DNA of 64,000 nt from Jiella pacifica (GCF_010500815.1 NZ_JAAAMG010000001.1:538259-602258); one strand, 5' to 3'. Positions 50,204-59,929 are shown, numbered from the stretch's first letter. Numbers and translations are program-made. Notes: a model not told the origin generated them from the letters alone.

Positions 50204-51454
50204 ATGGAACCACCTGAAGGACTGCACCCCGACACGCTGGCGGTCGGCTTCGGCTACGACCCGGCCGAGGCCTATGGCGCGGTCAAGCCGCCGATCGTCC
50301 TTTCCTCGACCTTCGCCTATCCCTCCGCGCAGGCGGCAAAGGACGTCCATCGGGCCTATTTCGACGGCCCGGCGCCGGAGCGCGACGCGCCCTTCATCTA
50401 TGCAAGGCTCGATCATCCGAATCTCAAGCTCCTGCAGGCGCGGCTCGCCGTCCTCGACGGCTCCGAGGACGCGGCGGCCTTTTCTTCCGGCATGGCGGCG
50501 ATCTCGGCGACGATGCTCGCCCATCTGAAGCCCGGCGACAGCGTCCTCCACACGACGCCGCTTTATGGCGGCACCCATGGCCTCCTCCATGGACCGCTGA
50601 CCGGGCTCGGCATCAAGCCGGTCGGCATTGCCGACGCGCTCAGCCGGCAGAGCGTCGACGAGGCTGCCGAGACGGCGCTGGCGCATGGCCCGATCGGCCT
50701 CATTCACGTCGAGTCGCCGGCCAATCCGACCGCCGGCATCGCCGATATCCGCATGATAGCGGACTTCGCCGACGCACTCGCCACGCGGCAGGACAAGCGG
50801 CCGGTGGTCTCGGTCGACAACACCTTCCTCGGCTCGCTGCTGCAGCGTCCGCTGGAGCATGGCGCCGATCTCTGCATCACCTCGCTGACCAAATATGCCG
50901 GCGGCCATTCCGACCTTCTCGGCGGCTGCCTCACCGGCTCGCTCGAGCGGGTGGGGCCGGTGCGGATGCTGCGTACGCTGCTCGGCACCCACATGGATCC
51001 GTTCACCTCCTGGCTGCTCCTGCGCTCGCTGGAGACCTTTCCGCTGCGCAACGGCCGGGCCAACGCCAATGCCGGGGCAATCGCCGCATTCCTGCGCGAT
51101 CATCCGAAGGTGACGGGGGTGACCTATCTGGGCTTCCTCGAAGAGGGCTCGCCGGCGAGGGCCGTCTACGACCGGCAATGCACCGGGGCCGGCTCGACCT
51201 TTTCCTTCAAGATCGCCGGCGGCGAGGCGGAAGCCTTCGCCATGCTGGACCGGCTGAAGGTGTTCCGCATGGCGGTGAGCCTCGGCGGGACGGAAAGTCT
51301 GATTTGCCATTCGGCCTCGACCACGCATTATCTGGTTCCGCCGGAGATCCGGCGGGAAGTCGGTGTCGACGATTCCTCGCTGCGGATCTCCGTCGGCATC
51401 GAACATCCCGACGATCTGATCGCCGATCTCGCTCAGGCCCTGGACGCAATCTGA
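50204..51454 (+). CDS. PLP-dependent Cys/Met metabolism enzyme (lyase or synthase)
   Basis: A 416-residue PLP enzyme of the cystathionine gamma-lyase/synthase superfamily. The Schiff-base lysine is in SLTKYAGGHSD (K230); R-L-D-H-P-N binding segment and SSGMAAISATML loop precede it. It could be a methionine gamma-lyase or an elimination enzyme acting on a thioether. ATG 50204 is chosen; a GTG at 50171 overlaps the oxygenase stop (GTGA), so translation may be coupled from there. It sits inside the oxygenase operon, which is unusual for a purely housekeeping enzyme. Confidence 0.87.
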   Translation: MEPPEGLHPDTLAVGFGYDPAEAYGAVKPPIVLSSTFAYPSAQAAKDVHRAYFDGPAPERDAPFIYARLDHPNLKLLQARLAVLDGSEDAAAFSSGMAAISATMLAHLKPGDSVLHTTPLYGGTHGLLHGPLTGLGIKPVGIADALSRQSVDEAAETALAHGPIGLIHVESPANPTAGIADIRMIADFADALATRQDKRPVVSVDNTFLGSLLQRPLEHGADLCITSLTKYAGGHSDLLGGCLTGSLERVGPVRMLRTLLGTHMDPFTSWLLLRSLETFPLRNGRANANAGAIAAFLRDHPKVTGVTYLGFLEEGSPARAVYDRQCTGAGSTFSFKIAGGEAEAFAMLDRLKVFRMAVSLGGTESLICHSASTTHYLVPPEIRREVGVDDSSLRISVGIEHPDDLIADLAQALDAI

Positions 51455-51455
51455 A

Positions 51456-53063
51456 ATGACCGAACCGACACTGCCGCCGCCCGATCGCTACTCGATCGCG
51501 GGCAAGTCCATCACCATTGAAGAGCATGTGGAGATCCTCGTCGTCGGCGCCGGCGATGCCGGCTGTGCCGCGGCGATCGAGGCCGCCAAAGCGGGCGCTT
51601 CGGTGATGCTGGTCGACGAGAACCCGGTCTCAGCCGGCCTGGTCGGCATGGACGTGCCGTTCTATTTCGGCGGCCGTGCGACCAATGCCGTGCAGACGCC
51701 GGAGCGGCTGGTCGAGCGGGTGCTGGAATCCAATCCGGCGCTCGCCGAGGCCTTCGAGGTCGGCGTCGACGTGCGGCTGTCGACCAGCGTCTGGGGCGCC
51801 TGGGTCAAGGTGCCGGGGCTGAATGGTCTTACCTGCGGCATCGCCGGTCTTGCGAGTGAGGAAAAGAGCTGGCTCGTCGGCTTCGACCGGCTGGTGCTGG
51901 CCACCGGTGCGCGGGACCTCAACTTCACCTTCGCCGGCTCGGACCAGCCGGGCGTCATGGGAGCGCAAGGCTTCCACACGCTGCTGACGCGCTACGACGC
52001 ATTCGCCGGCCGGCGGCTGGTTGTCGTCGGGTCAGGCGAGTTGGCGATGGACATGGCGGCGCTGGCGCTCGATCGTGGGCTCGACGTCGTGGCGCTGGTC
52101 GAGGTGCGGGACGACGCGCAAGGGCCGGCCGAAAAGGTGGCGGTGCTGGTGGAGCGGGGCGTCGAGATCGTCACCGGTCACGTGCCGCTTCGGGCAAAGG
52201 GCAATGCCGAGGGGGTCACCGGCCTCCTCGTCGCCAGCCGCGACGACGCGGGCCGCCAGCGCGAGATCGCCTGCGACACGGTCGTCATGGCGGTCGGCAC
52301 GGTGCCGGTGATCGAACTCCTCGACGTTCTCGGGGGCAAGCGCGAGCTGGCGCCGGAGCGCGGCGGCCATGTCCCGGTCGTTTCCGAAGACGGCGCGACC
52401 ACGCTGCCCCGGGTCTTCGTGGCCGGCGACTGCGCCGGGCTCGGCGGCGACGCCGCCGTGTCCGGAATGCGGGCAGGGCGGGCGGCGCTTCGCACGCTAG
52501 GCAAGGCGCCGGAGGTGGCCGAGATCTCGGAGGATGTGGCGCAGGACAATCGGCCAGGCGCCCAGGATGGCCTCGGCTACCAGACCGACTGGGCGAGCGC
52601 GATGCTCGCCACCGGCGGGCCGGACGTTCTCGCCTGCATCTGTGAGGACGTGACGCGGGGCGATCTCCTCGGCGTCAAGCCGCCCCGTTATCTCGACTGG
52701 CGCTCCAACACCATCGCGCGAAGAGATCTGACGACACTGGCCGAGGACGGGCCGGTCAACCAGGACCAGATCAAGCGGCTGACCCGGGCCTGCATGGGCC
52801 CGTGCCAGGCGCGGCGCTGCCGCGAGCAGGTGGCGCTGATCATGGCGATCGGCGCGGGCGTTTCGCCCGAGACAGTGCCGCTCGCCGGCTACCGGACGCC
52901 GGTGCGGCCGCTTCCCTTGTCGGTGCTCGCCGACTGGGACGAGGGCGCCGACATGGATGCCGGCTGGAACGTCTGGTTCGGCATCGCCACCCAGTGGATC
53001 GGCTATGACGACATCGGCACGACGCGCGAGGCCGAGCAGCTTCGCGCCGGCATGCCCTATTGA
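51456..53063 (+). CDS. FAD/NAD-binding oxidoreductase, HcnB/OoxA-like subunit
   Basis: A 535-residue flavoprotein with two Rossmann segments: VGAGDAGCAAAIEAAKAG (about residues 30-47) and VVVGSGELAMDMAAL (about 190). The C-terminal part holds four cysteines (C394, C396, C446, C450) in a BFD-like [2Fe-2S] arrangement. This matches the alpha subunit of sarcosine/opine oxidases and of hydrogen cyanide synthase. It starts one base after the PLP gene and is followed by the beta-like subunit, so the two are presumably one complex. A separate small [2Fe-2S] subunit (HcnA/OoxC) is absent. Confidence 0.82.
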   Translation: MTEPTLPPPDRYSIAGKSITIEEHVEILVVGAGDAGCAAAIEAAKAGASVMLVDENPVSAGLVGMDVPFYFGGRATNAVQTPERLVERVLESNPALAEAFEVGVDVRLSTSVWGAWVKVPGLNGLTCGIAGLASEEKSWLVGFDRLVLATGARDLNFTFAGSDQPGVMGAQGFHTLLTRYDAFAGRRLVVVGSGELAMDMAALALDRGLDVVALVEVRDDAQGPAEKVAVLVERGVEIVTGHVPLRAKGNAEGVTGLLVASRDDAGRQREIACDTVVMAVGTVPVIELLDVLGGKRELAPERGGHVPVVSEDGATTLPRVFVAGDCAGLGGDAAVSGMRAGRAALRTLGKAPEVAEISEDVAQDNRPGAQDGLGYQTDWASAMLATGGPDVLACICEDVTRGDLLGVKPPRYLDWRSNTIARRDLTTLAEDGPVNQDQIKRLTRACMGPCQARRCREQVALIMAIGAGVSPETVPLAGYRTPVRPLPLSVLADWDEGADMDAGWNVWFGIATQWIGYDDIGTTREAEQLRAGMPY

Positions 53064-53073
53064 GGAGACGGCG

Positions 53074-54249
53074 ATGAGCGACAAGGGTACTTCGGTCGTC
53101 ATCGTCGGCGGCGGCGTCACGGGCTTGTCCGCCGCCTGGTGGCTGGCGCGCTCCGGGGTCGACGTCACCGTCGTCGAAAAGGGCATCGTCGGCTTCGAGG
53201 CCTCGGGCCGCAATGGCGGCGGCTGCACCCATTATCAGAGCCCGCTGTTCCACGAGGAGCAGCGGCTTTGGCCGCAGATGGACGAGCTCCTCGGCTATCC
53301 GACCGAATATCAGCGCGGCCGCATCATCTTCCAGGTCGATCCGCGCAAGGAGCGCTTCCACGAGGGCCTCGCGATGCGTCTGCCCGCCGGCTACGACTGG
53401 GACGTCCTCGATCCGCAGCAGGTGCGCGAACTGGTGCCGCTCGCCGGCGACAACGTCGTCTCCGGCGTGCGCTTCCATTTCGGCGGCCATGCGAATCCTC
53501 AACGGACGTCCCAGGCCTATGCCTGGGCGGCGCAGGACCATGGCGCGCGGATCCTGCAGCATACGGTCGTCACCGGCATTGCGACCATGGGCAGCAAGGT
53601 GACGGGCGTCGAGACCTCGCACGGCATGATCGGCTGCGACGCGCTGGTCATCGCCGCCGGGCCGCAGACCGGCCAGATGATGGCCATGCTCGGCCTCGAC
53701 CTGCCGATGGCGGCGGCGCGGGCCGAAATGATCGTCACCGAGCCGCTGCCGATGATGCCGATCACCGGCGTCGACGGCAACGGCCTCTATGGTCGCCAGA
53801 CCCTGCGCGGCAACCTCGCCTATGGGGGCGGCCCGCATGAATGGATGGACGACGTGCCCTTCGACCGCGAACCGCCGCGGCCCTCGGGTTCCGTCACCCG
53901 CAACCTTGCCAAGCGCGTCGCCGAGCTGTTGCCGAAGGCGGCGCATGCCCGCGTCATCCGCTCCTGGGCCGGCGTCATCGAGAACACGCCGGACGGCAGG
54001 CCTGTCATCGAGCGGCTGACGTCGCCGGAAAACGTCACGGTGGCGACCATGTCCAGCGTCGGCTTCGGCCTGTCGCCGGCGAGCGGCCACGCCATCCGCG
54101 ACCTCGTCATCGATGGGGTCTGCAGCTTTGCAGATCTGTCGAAGCTGTCGCTTTCCCGCTTTGCCGGCCTGCGCGCCGACTGGCGAGACCATCTGGACTG
54201 GCTGCCGCCGAAACCGGTTGACGCGGTCGTTTCCCCAGTAGTCAACTGA
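53074..54249 (+). CDS. FAD-dependent amine oxidoreductase, HcnC/SoxB-like subunit
   Basis: A 391-residue DAO-family flavoenzyme. GGGVTGLSAAWWLARSG opens the FAD domain, and the C-terminal region has the glycine-rich E-N-T-P-D-G-R-P-V-I-E. It fits the catalytic beta subunit of sarcosine/opine oxidase-type complexes that oxidise secondary amines. It starts 10 bp after the alpha-like gene. With the Rieske enzyme it suggests stepwise N-demethylation followed by amine oxidation. Substrate unknown. Confidence 0.85.
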   Translation: MSDKGTSVVIVGGGVTGLSAAWWLARSGVDVTVVEKGIVGFEASGRNGGGCTHYQSPLFHEEQRLWPQMDELLGYPTEYQRGRIIFQVDPRKERFHEGLAMRLPAGYDWDVLDPQQVRELVPLAGDNVVSGVRFHFGGHANPQRTSQAYAWAAQDHGARILQHTVVTGIATMGSKVTGVETSHGMIGCDALVIAAGPQTGQMMAMLGLDLPMAAARAEMIVTEPLPMMPITGVDGNGLYGRQTLRGNLAYGGGPHEWMDDVPFDREPPRPSGSVTRNLAKRVAELLPKAAHARVIRSWAGVIENTPDGRPVIERLTSPENVTVATMSSVGFGLSPASGHAIRDLVIDGVCSFADLSKLSLSRFAGLRADWRDHLDWLPPKPVDAVVSPVVN

Positions 54250-54319
54250 CGGCGGATGTGACCGACGCCGTCTGGCACCTGGGACATCTGCGATGCAGTT
54301 GGAGCCGCGCCGTCACCGC

Positions 54320-54464
54320 CTCGTCATCCCGGGCTTGACCCGGGACCCATTCCAAATCGTTGCCATCGTTCGAGCGCACGGTTGCCGGCGCATTGTCTTA
54401 TCCGAACCGAAGAGGCAGTCTCAGCGCGGAGGAATGGGTCCCGGGTCAAGCCCGGGATGACGAG
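54320..54464. repeat. 34-bp perfect inverted repeat flanking a 77-bp spacer
   Basis: Left arm 54320-54353, right arm 54431-54464; the arms are perfect reverse complements. Each arm itself has a CCCGGG-N5-CCCGGG dyad. This GTCATCCCGGG-type sequence is a common dispersed palindromic element in alphaproteobacterial genomes (REP-like). The spacer is AT-richer and not coding. It separates the operon from the next flavoenzyme gene and could fold as a long hairpin in RNA. Confidence 0.85.
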
Positions 54465-54572
54465 ACGTCGATGGAAGCGCTCCTTCTGGCTCGTTCTCTG
54501 TCCTCCACGCATGCAAACTGAAAATATGCCTCCATCCGCCTCATTGCGCCCCTGCAGAAAGCCTCCGATTCC

Positions 54573-55721
54573 ATGTCAAACTCCCGCGGTAAGATCATCG
54601 TCGTCGGTGCCGGCATTGCCGGCCTCTCCACCGCCTGGGCGCTGACGCGCCGTGGCTACACGGTGGAGGTGTTCGAGCAGGGGCCGATCCCCAATCCGCG
54701 CGCCTCCTCCTATGACGAGCACCGCATCACCCGCCACGCGTACGGCACGCTCGAAGGCTACGCTTATCTGATGCCGCGGGCATTCCGGCTCTACGAGCAG
54801 CTGTTCCAGGACATCGGCGCGCGGCACTTCTCGCCGGGCAGCGTGTTCTACTTTCTGCGCAACGACGTCGACTGGTACGAGCCGGTCTCGCGCTCGCTGA
54901 CGGCGCTGGGCAAGGGCTACCGGGACATCCCGCTGGCCGAGGTGCCGGATCGCTTCCCGATGATCGAGACCAGAAGCCTGGCGCGTTGCGTCGAGACGGA
55001 CGAAGGCGGCATGCTGTTCCCGATCCGCATCCTCACCGACCTGACGGTGTGGCTCGGCAATCAGGGCGTGACGTTTCATGCCGACGCGCGGGTTAGCGAG
55101 GTCGATCCCGAGGCCGGCACGCTGGTCGCCAATGGCGAGACCCATCGCGCCGACCGGATCGTCATCGCCGCCGGCGCCTGGGTCAACAAGCTGACGCCTG
55201 AGGTGGCGGGCGCCGTCGTCCCGTCCCGCCAGGCGGTGATGTATCTCAGCCCGCCGGCGGAATATGTCGAAGCCTGGAAGGTCGCGCCGGTGCTAATCGA
55301 TCTCGGGACCGAGAGCGGCACCTATACGCTGCCGCCGAGAATGGGGACTCGGCTGAAGGTCGGCGACCACGTCTTCACCCGCTCGGGCGACGCCGACGGC
55401 GACCGCATCGCCACCGACGCGGACGTCGCCCGGCTGAACAAGGCAGCCCGGCTCGCCTATCGCGATTTCGAGCGCTACCAGGTTCTGGAGCGGAAGATCT
55501 GCTTCTACACGGTCACCCGCGATGCCAGCGAGGAATTCCAGGTGAAGCCCTGGGGCGCGAAGACCTGGGTGGTCAGCGCCTGTTCCGGCCACGGCTTCAA
55601 GCTCGGCCCGCTGATCGGCGACGGGGTCGCCGCGGCGATCGCCGGCGAGATGTCGGACGAGGACGCGGTGCGCCTGACGGCCGGCCGAATGGGCTTGGAA
55701 GAGGCACGGGCGCTGGGGTGA
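54573..55721 (+). CDS. monomeric sarcosine oxidase/N-methyltryptophan oxidase-like flavoenzyme
   Basis: A 382-residue MSOX/SolA-type amine oxidase. Dinucleotide site GAGIAGLSTAWALTRRG near the start; cysteine in ICFYTVTRD (C310) matches the residue that covalently holds FAD in MSOX/SolA; HGFKLGPLIGDGVA closes the FAD domain. It oxidises an N-methyl amino acid to the free amine plus formaldehyde. Placed after the repeat, so it may be separately transcribed, but same strand and theme as the operon upstream. Confidence 0.86.
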   Translation: MSNSRGKIIVVGAGIAGLSTAWALTRRGYTVEVFEQGPIPNPRASSYDEHRITRHAYGTLEGYAYLMPRAFRLYEQLFQDIGARHFSPGSVFYFLRNDVDWYEPVSRSLTALGKGYRDIPLAEVPDRFPMIETRSLARCVETDEGGMLFPIRILTDLTVWLGNQGVTFHADARVSEVDPEAGTLVANGETHRADRIVIAAGAWVNKLTPEVAGAVVPSRQAVMYLSPPAEYVEAWKVAPVLIDLGTESGTYTLPPRMGTRLKVGDHVFTRSGDADGDRIATDADVARLNKAARLAYRDFERYQVLERKICFYTVTRDASEEFQVKPWGAKTWVVSACSGHGFKLGPLIGDGVAAAIAGEMSDEDAVRLTAGRMGLEEARALG

Positions 55722-55923
55722 CGGATCGCTCGGCGGTGACGGTACGCAAGAGAGCCGGGCAAATTCGAGATGGCGGCGGCGAGCGGCCGCCGCGCAAATC
55801 CGTTGCTTAAAATCACAAAGGTTGACGAATATCACTAGCCGGGCGTGAAGTGCGACAACTCTCATCACGGCTTGGTGAAGTCAGGCATTGTCATCGCACC
55901 TGATTTGCACGAATCCTGGGCGC

Positions 55924-56889
55924 ATGACCCCAGCGCCTCGAATCTCAGCAAATCCTGTTTGCAACCGTTCGGCCGTCGAATGGCCGACCCTGATCCTGGC
56001 GCTCGTCATCTATGGTGCATGGGGCGGGCTGACCTTCTTCCACCACCTGATCCCGCTGGTGCTGCTGATACCTGCGGCGGCCTGGATAATCGCCTGGCAC
56101 GGGTCGTTGCAGCACGAGATCATCCACGGCCATCCGACCCGCTGGCGAGGCGTGAACCGGGCGCTCGGCTTCGTGCCGCTGGCGCTCTGGATCCCGTTCA
56201 CGCGCTACCGGGCCATGCATCTCTGCCACCACCGGGACGAACGGCTGACCGATCCGCTCGACGACCCGGAATCCTACTACTGGACCGAGGCGGACTGGGC
56301 AAAGCTGAGCCCGCTGGCCCGCGGCCTCGTCGAAGCGCAGACCTGCCTCGCCGGTCGGCTGATCGTCGGTCCGGCATGGTCGATCACCCGCTTCCTGTGG
56401 TCGGAGGCCAAAGCGATCCGTGGCGGCGACAAGGCTGCTGCCGGCATCTGGGCGCGGCATCTTCTCGGCTGTGCCGTGGTGCTGACCTGGCTGTGGAGCG
56501 TCTGCGGCATCGGTGTGCTGGAATATCTGGCGATCTTCGTCTATCCCGGCACGGCGCTGCTCTTGATCCGATCCTTCGCCGAGCACAAGGCCGAGGGTAG
56601 CGTCGAAAAGCGCACCGCGATCGTCGAAGGCGCGCCGCTGCTGGGGCTGCTGTTTCTCAACAACAATCTCCACGCCGCGCACCATGCGCATCCGACGTTG
56701 CCCTGGTACCGCCTGCCGGCCTGGTATCATGACAACCGCGCGCTGCTGCTCGGCGCCAATGGCGGCCTGCTCTATGACGGCTACAAGGACGTCTTCCGCC
56801 GCTTCTTCGTGGCGCCCCATGACCGGCCGGCTCATCCGCTCGGGCGGGCGCCGGATGGGACGGGAACGGGTGGCGAAGCGGCTGCCTGA
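55924..56889 (+). CDS. membrane fatty-acid-desaturase-family protein
   Basis: A 321-residue integral membrane di-iron enzyme. The three histidine boxes are HEIIHGH, HLCHHRD and HAAHHAHP; four or so membrane segments surround them. ATG 55924 fits better than the upstream frame start. It could desaturate or hydroxylate an acyl chain or another hydrophobic substrate; its position among amine-oxidase genes suggests a hydroxylase role but that is inference. The C-terminal 20 residues are Gly/Ala/Thr-rich. Confidence 0.82.
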   Translation: MTPAPRISANPVCNRSAVEWPTLILALVIYGAWGGLTFFHHLIPLVLLIPAAAWIIAWHGSLQHEIIHGHPTRWRGVNRALGFVPLALWIPFTRYRAMHLCHHRDERLTDPLDDPESYYWTEADWAKLSPLARGLVEAQTCLAGRLIVGPAWSITRFLWSEAKAIRGGDKAAAGIWARHLLGCAVVLTWLWSVCGIGVLEYLAIFVYPGTALLLIRSFAEHKAEGSVEKRTAIVEGAPLLGLLFLNNNLHAAHHAHPTLPWYRLPAWYHDNRALLLGANGGLLYDGYKDVFRRFFVAPHDRPAHPLGRAPDGTGTGGEAAA

Positions 56890-56976
56890 CCTGGGCCGGA
56901 GGAGGGGCTCGGACTGGCCTACGGCTCGCGGCGGAGGCGAACGCATGGCCGGATGGACTGCAGCGAGATATCGCCC

Positions 56977-57786
56977 ATGACCCGCATCGCCAGCCTCGGA
57001 ATGTACGACATGCCGTGGCTGCTTCATGCGAATGACGCACTGTGGGCCGGCCTTGCCTCGCGGCTGCGGGCAATCGGGATGGACGGTGTGGCGGAAAGTC
57101 TCGAACGGACACGGTCTCTCGCTACGGTCTGGCGGGACCCGGCGCTGCTTTTCGCCCAGACCTGCGGCTATCCGCTGATGACGGCGCTCAACGATGTCGT
57201 CACGCCGTTCGCCGCGCCGGTCTATTCCTGGTCGGGCTGCTCGGGGGCGACCCATTGCAGCGTCATCGTGGTACTAAGGGCCTCCTCGTTCGAAACGCTG
57301 GCCGACCTGCGCGGCCGGCGCGCCGCGATCAACGGGCCGGATTCCAATTCCGGCATGAATTTGTTTCGGCATGCCGTCGCGCCTTTCGCCGAGGGCGGGC
57401 GGTTTTTCGCAGACGTCGTCACCACGGGCGGCCATCTAGCCAGCATCGACCATGTCGCCAGCGGCAGAGCCGACGTTGCGGCGATCGATTGCGTCACATT
57501 CGGACTGGCCCACAGGCACCGGCCGGAATTGGTCGAAGGCGTCCGGGTGATCGCCGAGACGGCGAAAAGTCCCTCGTTGCCGTTCGTGACGCGGGCGGGC
57601 GCCTCGGCGGGTGAGATCGCAATGCTTCTGTCGGCGGTGGAAGAGGCGACCGCCGATCCGCAACTGGTCGGGGCGGTGGAGGCGCTGGGGCTGAAGGGAG
57701 TGGAGCCGGTGTGCGTGGACGATTTTGCGGTGGTGCTGGGCTACGAGCAGGAGGCGATTGCGGCGGAGTATCCGGTTTTACGGTAA
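56977..57786 (+). CDS. PhnD-like substrate-binding protein without signal peptide
   Basis: A 269-residue protein with the PhnD/TauA-like periplasmic-binding fold: L-A-D-L-R-G-R-R-A-A-I-N-G-P-D-S-N-S-G-M-N, then ASGRADVAAIDCVTFGLAH. Typical transporters begin with a cleavable signal; this one starts MTRIASLGMYDMPW and shows no hydrophobic leader, and no partner permease/ATPase of the phosphonate type is adjacent. It may therefore act in the cytosol. It ends convergent with the ABC transporter genes. ATG 56977 chosen; the frame start at 56953 adds eight residues without a signal. Confidence 0.78.
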   Translation: MTRIASLGMYDMPWLLHANDALWAGLASRLRAIGMDGVAESLERTRSLATVWRDPALLFAQTCGYPLMTALNDVVTPFAAPVYSWSGCSGATHCSVIVVLRASSFETLADLRGRRAAINGPDSNSGMNLFRHAVAPFAEGGRFFADVVTTGGHLASIDHVASGRADVAAIDCVTFGLAHRHRPELVEGVRVIAETAKSPSLPFVTRAGASAGEIAMLLSAVEEATADPQLVGAVEALGLKGVEPVCVDDFAVVLGYEQEAIAAEYPVLR

Positions 57787-57871
57787 GGTCGCGGCCGGCG
57801 AATCCCGGCGGCAACCGCGTCCCCTGCAGTCGCCGATTGTCAGCGACACCCCGTCGGACACGTGCGGGAGC

Positions 57872-59929
57872 TCAAGCCCCAGCCTCGACCACGTCCACAC
57901 CTTCCATCCTCCGCCCCCGCCCGAGCTTTTCCCGCGGCAGGTGGCAGCGGATGGCATGGCCCTCGTCGTCGAGCGCGAATGGCGGCTCCTCCGTCTCGCA
58001 GATCTTGGCGAACTTGCGCGGGCAGCGGGTGTTGAAGACGCAGCCGGTGGGCGGGTCGATCGGGCTTGGAATCTGCCCCTCGAGGCGGATTCGCTCGCCG
58101 CGTTCGCCGGTGACGGTCGGGGCAGCGGAGAGGAGCGCCTCGGTATAGGGGTGGTGCGGGCCCTCGATCACCGAGCGCGCCGGGCCGATCTCCATCAGCC
58201 GGCCGAGATACATCACCGCGATCCGGTCCGACAGATGCCGCACGACGCCGAGATCGTGGGAGATCAGGATGTAGCTCACCTGGCGCTCGGCCTGGAGCTC
58301 GGACAGAAGGTTGAGGATCGCCGACTGCACCGAGACGTCGAGGGCCGAGGTCGGCTCGTCGCAGACGATGACGCGGGGATCGGCGGCGAAGGCTCTGGCG
58401 ACGGCGACGCGCTGCTTCATGCCGCCGGAGAGCTGGCGGGGCTTGGCCGGCAGCTGGCGCGGGGTCAGGCGGACGGCCTCGAGCAACTGTCGGATCCGGC
58501 TTTCGCGCTCGCTCCCGACGATGCCGGCGAGCTTCTCGACGGCGCGGCCGATGAGGTGTTTCACCGTATGGGCGCGGTTGAGCGCCGAATCCGGGTTCTG
58601 GAAGATGATCTGGATCGCCTTGATCGCCTCGCGCGGGCGCTGGTGGACGCTGGCCGGAACCTCGGTCCCGTCGATACTGATCCTGCCGCCGTCGTCATGC
58701 TCGGCGAGGCCGAGGACGAGATTGGCGAGGGTCGACTTGCCGGAGCCGCTCTCGCCGACGAGGCCGAGCGTTTCGCCTGGATCGAGCGTCAGCGTGACGT
58801 CGCGCAGAGCCTGGACCTTGCGGTTCCCAGGCAGCTCGTAGGTCTTGGAGAGATGTTTGAGCTTCAGCACCGGCTCGACGTTCGGCCCGCGCTCCGGCGT
58901 GTTCACCGGCGGCGCCTCGCTCATCCGCGGCAGGTCGTCCACCTTGTCGTGGAAGTGGCAGCGGCTGCCACGGCCGGTCCCGACGTCGTAGAGCGGCGGC
59001 TCGTCGACGCGGCAGCGCTCCTGAACGAGGCCGCAGCGCGGGGCGAAGACGCAGCCCTGTGTGATCGAACCCGGCGGCGGCGGAAAGCCGGGAATGTTGT
59101 CGAGCGCCGCGCCGCCCTTGAAACCGGCGCGCGGCAGGCATCGCAGCAGGCCGGCGGTATAAGGATGGCGCGGGTCGTTGAAGAGTTCTCGCGCCGGACC
59201 TTCCTCGACCAGCTTGCCGGCATAGAGCACGCCGACCCGGTTGCACAGCGAGGCGACGGCCGCGAGGTTGTGGCTGATGAACAGGACGGCGGCGCCGAAT
59301 TCCTGGCGCAGCGTGTCGACGAGGTCGAGCACTTCGGCCTCGATGGTGGCGTCGAGGCCGGTGGTCGGCTCGTCGAGAATCAGGAGCGCCGGATCCTTCG
59401 CCAGCGCCATGGCGATGACCACGCGCTGCTGCATGCCGCCCGAGAGCTGATGCGGGAAGCTCGCCATGACCCGGGCGGGATCGGAAATGCGCACGCGGCC
59501 GAGCATCTCCTCGCCGCGCCTCTTGGCTTCGCTGCCGGACGATCCGAGGATCTCGAACACTTCGGCCATCTGGCGGCCGACGGTGAGTGAGGGGTTCAGC
59601 GCCTTGCCGGGATCCTGGAAGACCATGGCGACGTCCTTGGCGCGCATGCGCCTGAGTTCCGTGGCGCCGAGCTCGGCGACGTCCTTGCCGGCGACGCGGG
59701 CATGGCCGGAGGATATGCGCCCGTTTGACGGCAGGACGCGCTGCAGCGCCAGCGCCACGGTCGACTTGCCGGAGCCGCTCTCGCCGACGAGGCCGTAGGC
59801 TTCGCCGCGCTGGATCGTCAGGCTGACATTCGACAGGACGGGCAGGTCGCGGCCGCGGACGGTGTAGGCGACGGAGAGGTCTTCAAGCTCCAGGGCCGGG
59901 CTGTGGGTCTTCGTGTCTGTCATGCTCAT
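57872..59929 (-). CDS. dipeptide/oligopeptide-type ABC transporter, fused DppD-DppF ATPase
   Basis: A 685-residue protein with two ABC ATPase domains in tandem. Each has Walker A GESGSGKST, signature LSGGM and Walker B-type DEPTTGLD or DEPTSALD; each ends in the four-cysteine oligopeptide-transporter tail (C-V-F-x-x-R-C-x...C). It would power the two permeases encoded upstream. Start ATG at 59929 overlaps the permease stop. Fused DppDF proteins of this sort occur in rhizobial opine/peptide uptake systems. Confidence 0.92.
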   Translation of the reverse strand: MSMTDTKTHSPALELEDLSVAYTVRGRDLPVLSNVSLTIQRGEAYGLVGESGSGKSTVALALQRVLPSNGRISSGHARVAGKDVAELGATELRRMRAKDVAMVFQDPGKALNPSLTVGRQMAEVFEILGSSGSEAKRRGEEMLGRVRISDPARVMASFPHQLSGGMQQRVVIAMALAKDPALLILDEPTTGLDATIEAEVLDLVDTLRQEFGAAVLFISHNLAAVASLCNRVGVLYAGKLVEEGPARELFNDPRHPYTAGLLRCLPRAGFKGGAALDNIPGFPPPPGSITQGCVFAPRCGLVQERCRVDEPPLYDVGTGRGSRCHFHDKVDDLPRMSEAPPVNTPERGPNVEPVLKLKHLSKTYELPGNRKVQALRDVTLTLDPGETLGLVGESGSGKSTLANLVLGLAEHDDGGRISIDGTEVPASVHQRPREAIKAIQIIFQNPDSALNRAHTVKHLIGRAVEKLAGIVGSERESRIRQLLEAVRLTPRQLPAKPRQLSGGMKQRVAVARAFAADPRVIVCDEPTSALDVSVQSAILNLLSELQAERQVSYILISHDLGVVRHLSDRIAVMYLGRLMEIGPARSVIEGPHHPYTEALLSAAPTVTGERGERIRLEGQIPSPIDPPTGCVFNTRCPRKFAKICETEEPPFALDDEGHAIRCHLPREKLGRGRRMEGVDVVEAGA

